In this document: piece by piece, positions 24,678 to 34,850 of the stretch | How positions within the stretch are numbered: position 1 is the first letter of the stretch | Layout of the letters: each line of letters starts with the position of its first letter | DNA from: Carallia brachiata | Lineage: Eukaryota; Streptophyta; Magnoliopsida; Malpighiales; Rhizophoraceae | Direction: 5' to 3' | DNA: 64,000 bases | Assembly (NCBI GenBank): GCA_021464245.1 | Contig: JADCRB010000040.1 | Location: 513,840-577,839, forward strand | The notes under the pieces: generated by a model | Databases searched by the model: none | Told to the model about the DNA's origin: nothing | What the model saw: the letters and a program-made list of their open reading frames with translations, nothing else | Position numbers and translations under genes: made by a program

Positions 24678-26201
24678 GTGACATCCAAGATAGACGACTT
24701 ATCTCGCCAAGTGAAGTTATTATTGAGCAGGGACTTGATGCAGAGAGAACAATGCTCTTATTGTGGACATTTTGGACACACCGAAGCCACTTGCATGGGT
24801 AGAGACTCAGGAAAGTCGGCGGAAGAGATTAATTATGCTGGAGAACAGCAGAGGAATGACCCATACTCCAACACCTATAACTCGGGATGGCGTAACCATC
24901 CAAATTTTGGCTGGAAGGAGCAGGGAAATACAAGGCAAGTAGTACCACCAGGGTTTCAGCAGCCGAGACCCCAATTTCATAGTCAACCATCTCAACCTCA
25001 GGAGAAAAAGCCACAGATAGAAGACATGTTCATGCAGTACATGTCAAAGATGGATGAGAGAATGACACAACAGGATGCTGAGTTGAGGAAATTGAATCTA
25101 AAAATTGATCAAGTTGCATCCACTCACCAAGCCTCGATTCATACTTTGGAAGTACAGGTGGGTCAACTTGCCAAAGCAATTTCGACTAGGAATCAAGGTC
25201 AACTCCCTAGTAATACTGAGGTGAATCCAAGGGAGAGTGTCTTAGCCATTGCATTGAGAAGTGGGAAAGTGGTATGGAATCCTAAAAATGCTCAGCAAAA
25301 TTACAAGGACACAGAAGATGGTGGTAAAGAGGAGGAACCTGTGCAAGAGAAAGTTATGGATAATGAACAGGGAGGGCAGGACAACATTGAGGAGCCGGTA
25401 CCACCCACTCCTCCCCCTCAAGTCAAGCCGTATGTTCCGCCGATTCCATTTCCCAACAGGCTGAAAAAGAGGAATGAGGACAAGAACTTTCTTAAGTTCT
25501 TGGACATGTTTAAGAAGATCCACATCAACATTCCTTTTGCAGAGGCTATTGCACAGATGCCAAATTATGCAAAGTACCTGAAGGAGATTATATCAAACAA
25601 GAAGAGACTCGAGGAACACGCTACAGTTGCCTTAACTGAAGAGTGTAGTGCTATTCTTCAGAATAAACTACCTCCAAAGTTAAAGGATCCAGGGAGTTTT
25701 ACTATCCCTTGCACCATTGGTAGTTTAGATATTGAACGTTGTTTGTGTGACTTAGGTGCAAGCATTAATTTGATGCCTTTATCTCTTTTCAGGAGGCTGA
25801 AGATAGGAGAATTGAAGCCAACCTCAGTGTCCTTGCAGCTAGCTGACCGATCCATCAAGTATCCATATGGAAAGATTGAGGATGTGCTAGTTAAAGTAGG
25901 AGAATTCTATTTCCCGACTGATTTTCTGGTGTTGGATATGGATGAAAATGTAGACATCCCGATAATCTTAGGGAGGCCGTTCCTAGCCACCGGTAAGGCA
26001 CTGATTGATGTAGAACAAGGAAAGCTAACATTCCGAGTAGGAAAAGAAGAGCAGGTATTCCATGTGTTCAAAGCATTGAAGAGTCCATCACTAGAAGATA
26101 CATGCTTCATGATGGAAACATCAAAGCCCCAAAGAAGACCCAAAGAAATGGATATAGACTTGGGAAGTGCACTTGAGATGTATTTGAGCAACCTCTCCTA
26201 G
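24678..26201 (+). CDS. Gag zinc knuckle-protease open frame (retrotransposon)
   Basis: 507 codons from an ATG that is probably internal to the original polyprotein. Residues about 27-40 form a CCHC zinc knuckle (C-S-Y-C, then H and C with 2-4-4 spacing), the nucleic-acid-binding end of gag. A Gln/Pro-rich linker and a possible coiled coil (about 125-160) follow. The aspartic protease covers about residues 290-450: CDLGASINLMPLSLF carries the active-site Asp in the Athila-typical D-L-G-A form, and IILGRPFLAT is the second conserved block. The frame closes with EMYLSNLS. In complete relatives, reverse transcriptase would follow. Here only an integrase tail does, 35 bp further on in another frame. 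This is the best preserved coding part of the element. Confidence 0.85.
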   Translation: MTSKIDDLSRQVKLLLSRDLMQREQCSYCGHFGHTEATCMGRDSGKSAEEINYAGEQQRNDPYSNTYNSGWRNHPNFGWKEQGNTRQVVPPGFQQPRPQFHSQPSQPQEKKPQIEDMFMQYMSKMDERMTQQDAELRKLNLKIDQVASTHQASIHTLEVQVGQLAKAISTRNQGQLPSNTEVNPRESVLAIALRSGKVVWNPKNAQQNYKDTEDGGKEEEPVQEKVMDNEQGGQDNIEEPVPPTPPPQVKPYVPPIPFPNRLKKRNEDKNFLKFLDMFKKIHINIPFAEAIAQMPNYAKYLKEIISNKKRLEEHATVALTEECSAILQNKLPPKLKDPGSFTIPCTIGSLDIERCLCDLGASINLMPLSLFRRLKIGELKPTSVSLQLADRSIKYPYGKIEDVLVKVGEFYFPTDFLVLDMDENVDIPIILGRPFLATGKALIDVEQGKLTFRVGKEEQVFHVFKALKSPSLEDTCFMMETSKPQRRPKEMDIDLGSALEMYLSNLS

Positions 26202-26205
26202 GGCA

Positions 26206-26502
26206 AAGCCGAGCTCAACACTTTCCATTGCGAAGTTGGCTCCTTTTGAGCTTAAACAACCTTCTCTCCCTGTAAAGCATAATTGTATGGGAAGCGACTT
26301 CAAGGAGGGAGAGAAAGTGCTTCTCTATGATGCCTACAGTGGAACAATCCCGTGGAAGCACAAGAAAAGGCAATTTTGGACCATTCACAGTGCGCAAGGT
26401 GTATTCTCAAGGGCAATCGATATTTGGAGCAAGAAGTTTGGGGTGATTAAGGTTCATGGAGGCAACTTAAGGCATTATCCTCTCGGAGATCATCCTCCTT
26501 AA
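26206..26502 (+). pseudogene. Integrase C-terminal tail joined to protease
   Basis: Frame containing LKQPSLPVK, FKEGEKVLLYDAY, SRAIDIWSKKFGVIKVHGG and NLRHYPLGDHPP. It resembles the short domain after the integrase core in Ty3/gypsy elements. No ATG starts it, and it lies in a different frame from the protease. The minus-strand copy has the same protease-to-tail junction at about 9760-10060. The missing RT-RNase H-integrase core is therefore a shared, older deletion and not damage to this copy alone. Confidence 0.72.
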
Positions 26503-28790
26503 TTCAGGAAGAACGTCTAGCTATAGACGTTAAATATAGCGCTTGTTGGGAGGCAACCCAATGTTTATTTTATTTTAATTAGATTGATAAGTTTAATTTA
26601 TTTTGTTTTTTTTTTTTTCATTTGTGTGTAGGAACTTGGGAAGGAAAAGCATGTTCATTACAAAGCAACAAATTACAAGCTGCTTGGTTCAGGGAGTATT
26701 TCTTACCCTCACCTTTGACCTTATTATTTGATACATTGATATTGTTTATCCTAAGTGTGGGGGTGGGAATGAGTAGAAAAAGAATTCTCTTGATGAGTAT
26801 TTGGGTGTTGATTAGAATATATATATATATATATATACATATGTAAACCCAAGGGGGATCCGAAAAAAAAAAAAAAAAAAAAAAAAAAATTTACGTCCAG
26901 GTCCGGTCATGGACCGGACAAGGTCCGGTCCCATTCTGACCGCTGGACCGGACCTGGTCGAGGTCCGGACCAGGTCCGGTCCAATTCTGTAATTTCAAAA
27001 AAAAAAAAAAAAAAATTACACGTTTTTTTTAAAACCTAACGTTACCTTCCCACATTTCTTCTTCTTCTTCTTCTTCTTCTTCTTCTTCTTCTCCTCTTCC
27101 CTTTTATAGTTAACCTCCATCCATTCATCCTCCCTCTACTCAAATCCTAACTTTCTTTCACCAATTTCTTCTTTCCCCCATATCCAAAACCCAAGCATCC
27201 ATTATCCTTCAAGTTTCTCTCATTCTTCTTTCCTCTACCCATCTTTCTCTTAAGGCCCTCTAGTTTTATCTTCCCTAAGCTTTTGGTTTTTCTTCTTATT
27301 GGAGAGGGTTCTACCTTGGTTATAAGTTATTGCACTAGATTTTGGAGACTCAACCAAGTTATTGCACCAGATTTTGGAGACTCCGGAGCACCAATTTCTT
27401 CAACTTATGGATGCTCTCGATGCTCGCCCACCTCCTCCTTGGCTTTATCCCATTCCTTGCATCTAGTTCTTTTTATTGCTTGCGTCGTTTTTGTTTTTGC
27501 TTTTCCTTTTCAATGACTTAGATTCTTTAGGATTAGATTTATCTGCTTTCTAGGATTTTAGCTATCATATATTTTTGCTCTCTGTTCTCTTATCTTTGTC
27601 TTTACTTTTCTTGTCTCATGTTATTGATTCTAAGGTTGTTTGTTCGATGATGGCGGCGCACGTGAGAGTTGCTTTTATCCTCTGCTCTATCCGGGTAGTT
27701 TCGTCCTCTTTGTTTTCTTTTCTTTTTAGTTATATTTTTATTGCAACATTGAGGACAATGTTGGCTAAGTGTGGGGGAGAGGTGTGATTTTGAATTTTTG
27801 TTGAAATTTTTGCCAATTAATGCTAATTTTTGTGTGCTTGCATGATTTTATGAGCTTCACTTGAATTCTATTTGAGTTGAATTTTTGGACGTCGATGATA
27901 GTACTAATGCATGCAAGGTTTGTCTTTAAGTAGTATTTGACATTAGCTAGTTAGAGATAGTTAGTAGTGAACTTGTTCTCCACTTGAAAAATTTTTATTT
28001 CTAATTTACTTTTAAAGTTGTGCGATGATCTTTTAAAGAGATATGCTAGCTTTTAGAGATCTTCATATAGTTTTTAATTATGTACACTCATTTAAAGTAC
28101 TTGAACAAACGTTATCTTCTCTTCTTCTAGAGAATTTTAGGGATATGATTTAGGAATTGAATTGAATTGAAAAAAAAAAAAAAAACGAGGCTTGCAAGTT
28201 GTTAATAAGTTATCTACTCCGCTGTTTTGAGTTACTGAGTAACTGGGGGTCGGCATTACAATTGTTGGTCTTCACGTCAAAAAGTAACTTGAATTATGAG
28301 TATGCAAAGCACTCTAAATATCTGTTTGTGAAGTAGTAATCGGGTACCGACACCACAAGTGATGGTATTCATGTCAAAAAGCATGTCAGTATTTAGAGAA
28401 GAGTACTAAAGCCTCTGGTGCATATAAAAAAAAAAGTAAAATAATTAATTCCTATTGATCCTTAGTGTGGTTTTGTATCTTTTAAAGAGAAGATAATTTT
28501 TGTCCTTGGACTTTGGATGAGTGTATGTAATTACTTTCTACATGACGATAGTTAAGTGTTATCATTGATCAATAAAGGGTTCTTGCACACAATTAATCAA
28601 TTTGAAAACCTATTTTGTGGGGAATAAGAATACTATTGATTATATTTGATTAGTGAAGTGTTGAGTGATACTTTTAGATTGATCTGGTAATGTGTTAATG
28701 AGGCACTGTTTCAAAAATTCGAGTTGAATGGAACTTTCATGAAGGTCATGTGATATTTTTGAATTGCTTGAGGACAAGCAACAGTTCAAG
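26503..28790 (+). other. Non-coding 3' internal region of the permuted element
   Basis: It contains two internal purine tracts (about 26752-26768 and 27766-27780, both around GTGTGGGGG), a (TA)n run (26818-26837), a GGTCCGG-rich block (26898-26990), long A runs, and a (CTT)n tract (27058-27090). It ends with a hairpin, TTGCTTG-AGGA-CAAGCAA (28764-28781). The order of conserved blocks matches 6781-9470 on the minus strand. Short frames at 26622, 27283 and 27575 have no recognisable product and I do not call them genes. Confidence 0.7.
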
Positions 28791-28985
28791 TTACTTTGCT
28801 TAGCTTTACTACACCCAAATGCTTTTAAGATTGTGGAAACTATTGAAAAAAAAAAAAAGATATGGTAGGATTCTTAAACAAATGATCAATAATACAAAAA
28901 GCTTTATACGCTTTACTTAGAGAATATGGAAAGAAACTTCACCAATTTTATTAGATTTTTACATCTAACAAATTAAGGGAAAGTG
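28791..28985 (+). pseudogene. Endogenous caulimovirid fragment 1: RNase H part
   Basis: Continuation of the viral sequence broken at 22290. The frame gives LLCLALLHPNAFKIVET and then, after an A-run frameshift, RYGRILKQMINN and IRFT, the start of a caulimovirid RNase H domain. Stops follow and recognisable homology fades by about 28985. Confidence 0.65.
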
Positions 28986-30283
28986 ATATCAACTATCCAG
29001 GATAAGTTCACTAGTAGGTCAATAATTATTCGATTTTTCAAAGTTGGGTTAGTAACTTAAAAAATTTTCAATGTAGGTCAATTCCGTTAAATAAAATTCA
29101 CGAATAGGTTAGAAACTTTAGTTTTTTAGAATATGTTGTTAATTGCTCACATGGACACACACATGACATACACAGTCAGTAATTTATGCCCACGTTGCAA
29201 ATAAAAAAACAAAAAAAAGTGCAGATGTGACATATTTACATGTTAAAAATTAATCAACTAGTATATATATATATATAATTCAAAATTAAGATAATAAAAA
29301 TAAAATTAATTTTAAAAAAATTTTAAAAATGAAATAATTCTCTCTCTATCCTCTTTCTTTGTCTCTCTCTCTATCCTCTCTTCCCTTCCTCCACTTCTCT
29401 TCTTCCCTTCTTCTTGTCCTACTTATCAGAACAACCTAAACTTAATGATGGCGACAATAATAGGGGCCAACACAACTCAGACACCGCATCCAAAAAGCGC
29501 CATTCCTTTCATCCAACGAATGACTGAACCACCATAGCTTATCCCTCATGAAACTAGCCAATGTGCATGTTTCATCTAGAGACCAACTTATCTACATTAA
29601 AAACTCCAGAAAGCCACCAGTAGCTAGCCAACATGCAAACAGAGAGAAAGTCAAATTCAATTTTTTTTTCCATTTTCCATCATTTTCCTGGTAGCTAAAT
29701 AAAGATGGAAGCAAAAGCATCAATAATATATATATATAATGATAGAATCGTTAAATGTTGACGCGTTGAATTCTAGGGTTTGGAAACTAACTCGAGCATC
29801 GCAAAACCGTCGACTCGAGGTCACAAATATAATGTAAGTGCGAAGATTAGAGAAGGACAAAGAGAAATCTGGATTTAAAAAGAGAGGCGAGTTAGTTTTT
29901 TTTTTTTTTTTTGTTATTGGAGAATTGATGCCAAAATTAGCATTTTAATTTGATTACAATGCTTTACTAGCAAAATTAGGTAGTGATGGGTAGACGTGAG
30001 CTTCTTCTTTTTTATTTTATTTTTGATTCACTTTGGATTGGATTCTTGAAAAATTCATAAGAAAAAGGGCTTCAAGCCACTGTTGTTGCCATCGAGAGAG
30101 GAAGAGAGGTGGGGTAGGGAGGAGAGGATAGAGAGGAAGAGATAAGCCAGAGTAAGAAAATTTCTATTTTCATTTTTTCAAATAATGATCAAAACCATGA
30201 TTAATCATGCTCAAGCTTACCTTTTCCCCTCAAATTTTGAGTAACTATTAACAACTATGAAATATTGGCTATTTAATTTAAGG
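28986..30283. other. Intergenic, low-copy repeat debris
   Basis: AT-rich sequence with a TA run near 29265 and CT-rich tracts near 29340-29410. No credible gene. The phrases TAGGTCAATAATTATTCG, TAGGTCAATTCCG and AATAGGTTAGAAAC near 29020-29110 suggest a decayed repeat. Confidence 0.4.
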
Positions 30284-30762
30284 TTGTCAGAACCGGATCA
30301 GTCATCGAACCGAAAATATTAGTGGTCAAGGTTCAAACGGTTGAACTGGTCGAACCGGTATTTGAACCGATATTTAATAATATATATGTGTATAAAAGTA
30401 ATTATAAAAATAATATTTATAGATAGTGATTAAATATTAATTTTTCTAATTTTAAGGATGAAATTAAAATTTTTAATAGATTTAGTACTAAATTGAACTT
30501 TTAAATTAAAGTTAATGCTTAAATTATAATTTAAATAACATTTGGGGTCAAATTGTAATTTATAAATTTTTTAATTTTATTGGACCGGTCCAACCGGTCC
30601 GGCTTTCACCGATTTTTAACCGATTTTGACCGGTTCTTGACCGATTTTTTTCGGTTTTGACCGGTCCGAGTCACCCTTCGAAATTTACCTAAACCGGCCC
30701 GAACCACCGGCCGGTCCCCGGTTCAACCGGTCCGACCGGTCGGTCTGGTCCGGTTCTGATAA
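30284..30762. mobile_element. GGTCCGG-rich MITE, copy 1
   Basis: The ends TTGTCAGAACCGGATCAG and, on the opposite strand, TTATCAGAACCGGACCAG are inverted repeats. The interior is dense in AACCGGT, GACCGGT and GGTCCGG words on both flanks around an AT-rich centre of about 200 bp, so it can fold back on itself. No coding capacity. Related copies lie at 31072-32099 and 53527-54010. Confidence 0.65.
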
Positions 30763-31071
30763 CAGTGATTAAATCTTGGATTTTTTTCATTTTTGAGAGA
30801 AAGAGAATTATGCTTCTTATAATTTTGACATTTCAGATTCTGTAGGATGTCCAGTAAGTACAAACTATTGGGATAGAATCAAAGCCATGATTAATCAAGC
30901 TCAAGCCTACCTTTTCCCCTAAAATCTGGAGTATAACAATTATAAAATATTAAATATCCCATTATTTAAGTAATATAACAATTTTATTGTCTCTCCGTTT
31001 ATGGAGTAATATTTTCTCTTTTTTTGGGGTTTTTTTAGTAGTTTTAAAAAGTCACACCTACCTTTTCCCAA

Positions 31072-32099
31072 GATTTTAAAAAACGAACTGATCATTGAAC
31101 TGGAAAGGTAAGAGGTTTAAGGTTCGACCGGTTCAACCGATTTAACCAAATTGAAACCGAAAAAACTGATATTTAATATTTAATATATAAAAAATTTAAT
31201 ATTGATATACAATATACGAAATTATTAATTTAAGTTATATATATATATATAAGTTATTTAACTATGTGAAATTTACAATTTAATATATGATAATATTAAA
31301 AATTAATAAATATATTGTATAAAGGTAGATAATAAAAGACAAATTAATTTAATATACGTTATAATTGATTAATTAATATGATGTATTGATAAATAAATCT
31401 AATTTGAAAAAATTAAAGACAAAGTATATTGTAATTTAATATTCATTCTTAAATATAAAAAATCAATAAATAAATGTTTTAAATTAAAAAAATAAGTTAA
31501 TATATTATGTGTTTTTTAAAACATGTAAAAATATTTGAAATAAAAATTTTCAAAAAATAGAAATTTTCAAAAAGTAGTAATTTTTTAAAAAATAGAAAAG
31601 GAGACTGAGTAAGAAAAAATATTAATTGTTTCGAAAAAAAAAAAAGCAATTGAAGATGCTACATTGGAAGTTGAGGAAAATTGAAAAAAGCAAAGGTTAT
31701 GTTGGTGGGCGATCACATTGGTATGAAAAGGAATATAAATTTTTTAAGTGTAGTATCATATAAGAAGACATGTTGTCCAAATAGTGAAAGAGGATTCTTT
31801 CTTCTATACGACGTGAGTTCATAGTGAGGTGGCAACCAAACTTTTTTCAATGTTTAAGAAGACTTATAATCAGTGACACGTTGTGCTTTTTACTGATGAC
31901 ACGTTATTGAAATTGAACCAAGATGCACCTAATCAAATTGGAAAAAATTGGACCGATTCTTTGGTTAATGGTCCAACCGAACCAGTTCACCGGTTTGATC
32001 CGATTGGCTAAATCAACAGTTTCAAAGCACTAACTGATCTAGTTTAACCGATCCAGTTTAACCGATCCAACCAGCCAGTCCAATTTGGTTATGAAAACA
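31072..32099. mobile_element. GGTCCGG-type MITE, copy 2, diverged
   Basis: Same word composition at both flanks (TTCGACCGGTTCAACCG near 31120; CCGATCCAGTTTAACCG near 32045) around an AT-rich interior. The copy is longer (about 1 kb), with a middle segment at 31630-31930 absent from copy 1. The terminal repeats are badly diverged, so the edges are approximate. Confidence 0.5.
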
Positions 32100-32239
32100 A
32101 TGCCTTTTCCCCAAAATCTTGTGTAAGTATTAACAGCTATAAAATATTAAATATCTCATTATTTAAGTAGTATTTTTTAGTATTAAAGGAAATCGTTCCA
32201 TTAACTATCACACGAATTTATACATAGGCTCGATGAGAA

Positions 32240-33200
32240 GGCGTCAGATAAACATGCACAAAACAGGAATTGAGGATGGCACTAATGGCCTACAAACAAC
32301 ATGGTCAAAATGACCATTTACAACCCGGACGTAATGCTCTTTTTGAAAAAACCCTAACGAGAGGGTACCAACCAAACTAAAGGTAAACCTACATAAAATC
32401 AAGATTTTAGCTAAGTTTACATTAGCCAGACTCAGCTGCACAAAGTAGCAAACATTGCACTCCGGCAGACCTATGACGAAAATCGACCGGTTACACCGAT
32501 AACGATTTCCAACAACGCTACAGTACAAACAGGCATAAACACACAAACATTACAAGTCCACGAGCAAAAAGTAAACCAGCAACAGTCAGAATCATCAAAT
32601 CGAGGGAGGTCGAAGGACAAACTAATGGAAATGGCAACGAAACTGGCACAAGCATCAGTGGGAATAACAACAACATCAGCATAACCTAGGACGCTGGCAA
32701 CAGCTGCTGCAGGGCCAACGGTGGTGACATCAGAGGTTTAATCCTCAATAGAGGTCGTATGGACAGAGGCGACGCTGGCCTTGGCAACCTCAACGATGGC
32801 AGCAATAGCAGTTGTGGGGCAGGCGACAGTGAAAGCGACAACAGCTATGGTAGAGTTGGCGGCGGCGGTGTTGGCGACAGCAGTAGCGGATTTGGCCACA
32901 GAGACGGCAAAAAAGCTCTCTAACAACCAAGATCCCATATTTGATGATTAGAAGGTCTTAGGGAACCTTATTTAACCTAGATCTAAGGATAACATAAGCA
33001 AAAACCACCATAGTTGGAGAGAGAAAGACAGATGGTGTGGTGGAGACGGAGACAAGAGGAATAGGTAAAGAGGAGGAGGAGAAAAGCTAGAGGAAGGGAC
33101 AAAGGGGCTGGAAAAATGCAAAGAGTTTTACAGAGAGAAAGGGTTGTTTTTGGTTGTGAACAATTGTGTTTATTATTTAAGTAGTAAGCCAATTTGATTG
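32240..33200 (-). other. Unidentified repeat-like segment with an Ala-rich minus frame
   Basis: On the minus strand a 66-codon frame (32938-32738) begins MGSWLLESFFAVSVA and is dominated by Ala, Val and Thr. A second minus frame of 100 codons (32546-32244) follows with no recognisable domain. The composition, more GC-rich than its surroundings, hints at a captured or transcribed repeat. I cannot assign a function. Confidence 0.25.
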
Positions 33201-34850
33201 TCTCTTCGTTTATAGAGTAATATTTTTCTTTTCTTGGGATTTTTTTTTATATAGTTTTAGAGTTAACAATGAGATTAAAGAAAAAAGAGATGTTACAGGA
33301 GCTAGAGAAGAGCAAAGCTAATAGTGGAGGAGTTCGCTAAATCTACTGCAAAAATAGCTGGTGAAACAGTGCAAAATACTAGGCAAAAAGTAAAGAAAAG
33401 CCTATCAAAGAGAGGTACAGGGCTTGACCAGAGTGAGCTATGATGTTTTGCCAAAACATCAGGCATGCAAATGTATAAAAGCACCACAAAAAAATAAAAA
33501 GAAACCAAAAGATTTGAGCTATTAAAAAAAATAAAACACAATGTTTGAGCTCTATATTTTGAGTTATGTTTGGTTCATCATGCATGTCTTTTGTTTTGCA
33601 GTTATGTTTGTTTGTTTTTCTTAACCAAAAGATGCCTAAATAAATATAAATTCTAAATTACCAAGTTATTGTCACTGTATTCTCAATACCGCTACCAAGC
33701 TATACGGTACGCATTAGTCTACTTTTAACTGTTTCTCCCTATGAATCTTATGCCAACAATCTATTTAATTAGTATAAAGAAGAAGTTTAGATAAACTTCC
33801 CCTTGATCCTTATTGCCATGAAACAAGATATTTTTTCTCTTTTATTATAATTTTCCTCTTCACATTTGAAAAAAAAAAAAAACTAAACCAAATGAAAGCA
33901 TAACTGAAATTCTCCCTCATTATTGCTATATTTAAATCATTGAACTTATGATCTATCTAATAACAATAATAAAAAAAATAACAATTTGTTTCTTTTTGGT
34001 CGTTTCCTTCCCAGTTAATTCTAATATCATTATATCGTGTTAATTATTATCATTAACGATGATTCGTTTTTTCTTTTGTCATTTCCTTCCCAAGTAATTT
34101 TCAATATGAGAATTTGTTTCCACCCAAGAAAAAAAAAAGGCAAACTCTTATATAATTTTTTCTGTTACAATCTTTATGAAGAGTTAATTCATTCTCTTAA
34201 CATCTGATACATAATAATAGACGTTTAGGGTAATAAATTCTATGAGAATAAATTCTGTAATTTATGAAATGAATTTTAGATGTTTTAGACATTTAGTCTG
34301 ACTTAAATACGCAAATAAAAAAATTCAACTTAAGATAGTGTCAACTCAAGTCACCTGATTCCAACACTATAAAACAAAAGGAAATAATTGAAAATAGAAT
34401 AAAAGAATTGCATAATTATTATTAATTACACCATTATAACTCCTTAGTTTGGAAAATTATAATCATTCAGTTATATTACAAAAGTAATGAAAATAAGGAC
34501 AAATTTCAATCATGCCTCATTCTTTGTTATTCTTGTCAAGAATTATAGAACGTGAACCAAAAAAATGAAATTCAAACCATTCTTTGATTTCTTTGTCCTC
34601 CGCCATATGCCATAACAAATGAAATGCATTGAATGACATTCAAAAAATGATATTACTACTACGAATCATGTCCCATGAATCTCACCATATCAAAAATAAA
34701 ATATCCAACAAAAGTTCAACAGTAATACAATATACAATAGCTTGCAATGGTTTTGTGCTCAAAATAAAATGATCATGTTGAATTTACATGTAGTAATAAT
34801 AATAATTTGTCATTAAGACTAATAATTGCTTGAATTTGAAAACGTTCCTT
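33201..34850. other. Intergenic, nothing recognised
   Basis: AT-rich DNA. The start (33168-33245) repeats a phrase also present at about 30955-31030 (ATTATTTAAGTA, then CTCT-CGTTTAT-GAGTAATA), so part of it belongs to a local duplicated segment. No gene, terminator or element end is evident. Confidence 0.35.

Larger units (their letters stand above)
22311..28790 (+). mobile_element. Circularly permuted copy of the Athila/Tat-like element
   Basis: The order is polypurine tract (22311-22325), single LTR (22326-23671), tRNA-Asp primer site (23678-23695), gag, protease, integrase tail, non-coding region. The sequence ends at TTCAAG (28790), exactly the point that is followed by the polypurine tract in the minus-strand copy (6781). 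Viral sequence continues on both sides: RT on the left, RNase H on the right. There is no second LTR. The arrangement fits insertion of a one-LTR circle opened just before its polypurine tract. Coding parts are better preserved than in the minus-strand copy. Confidence 0.8.

Noticed and set aside
27283..27787. Two hydrophobic plus frames within the permuted retroelement
   Set aside because: Not conserved as frames in the minus-strand copy, and the matching region is non-coding there.
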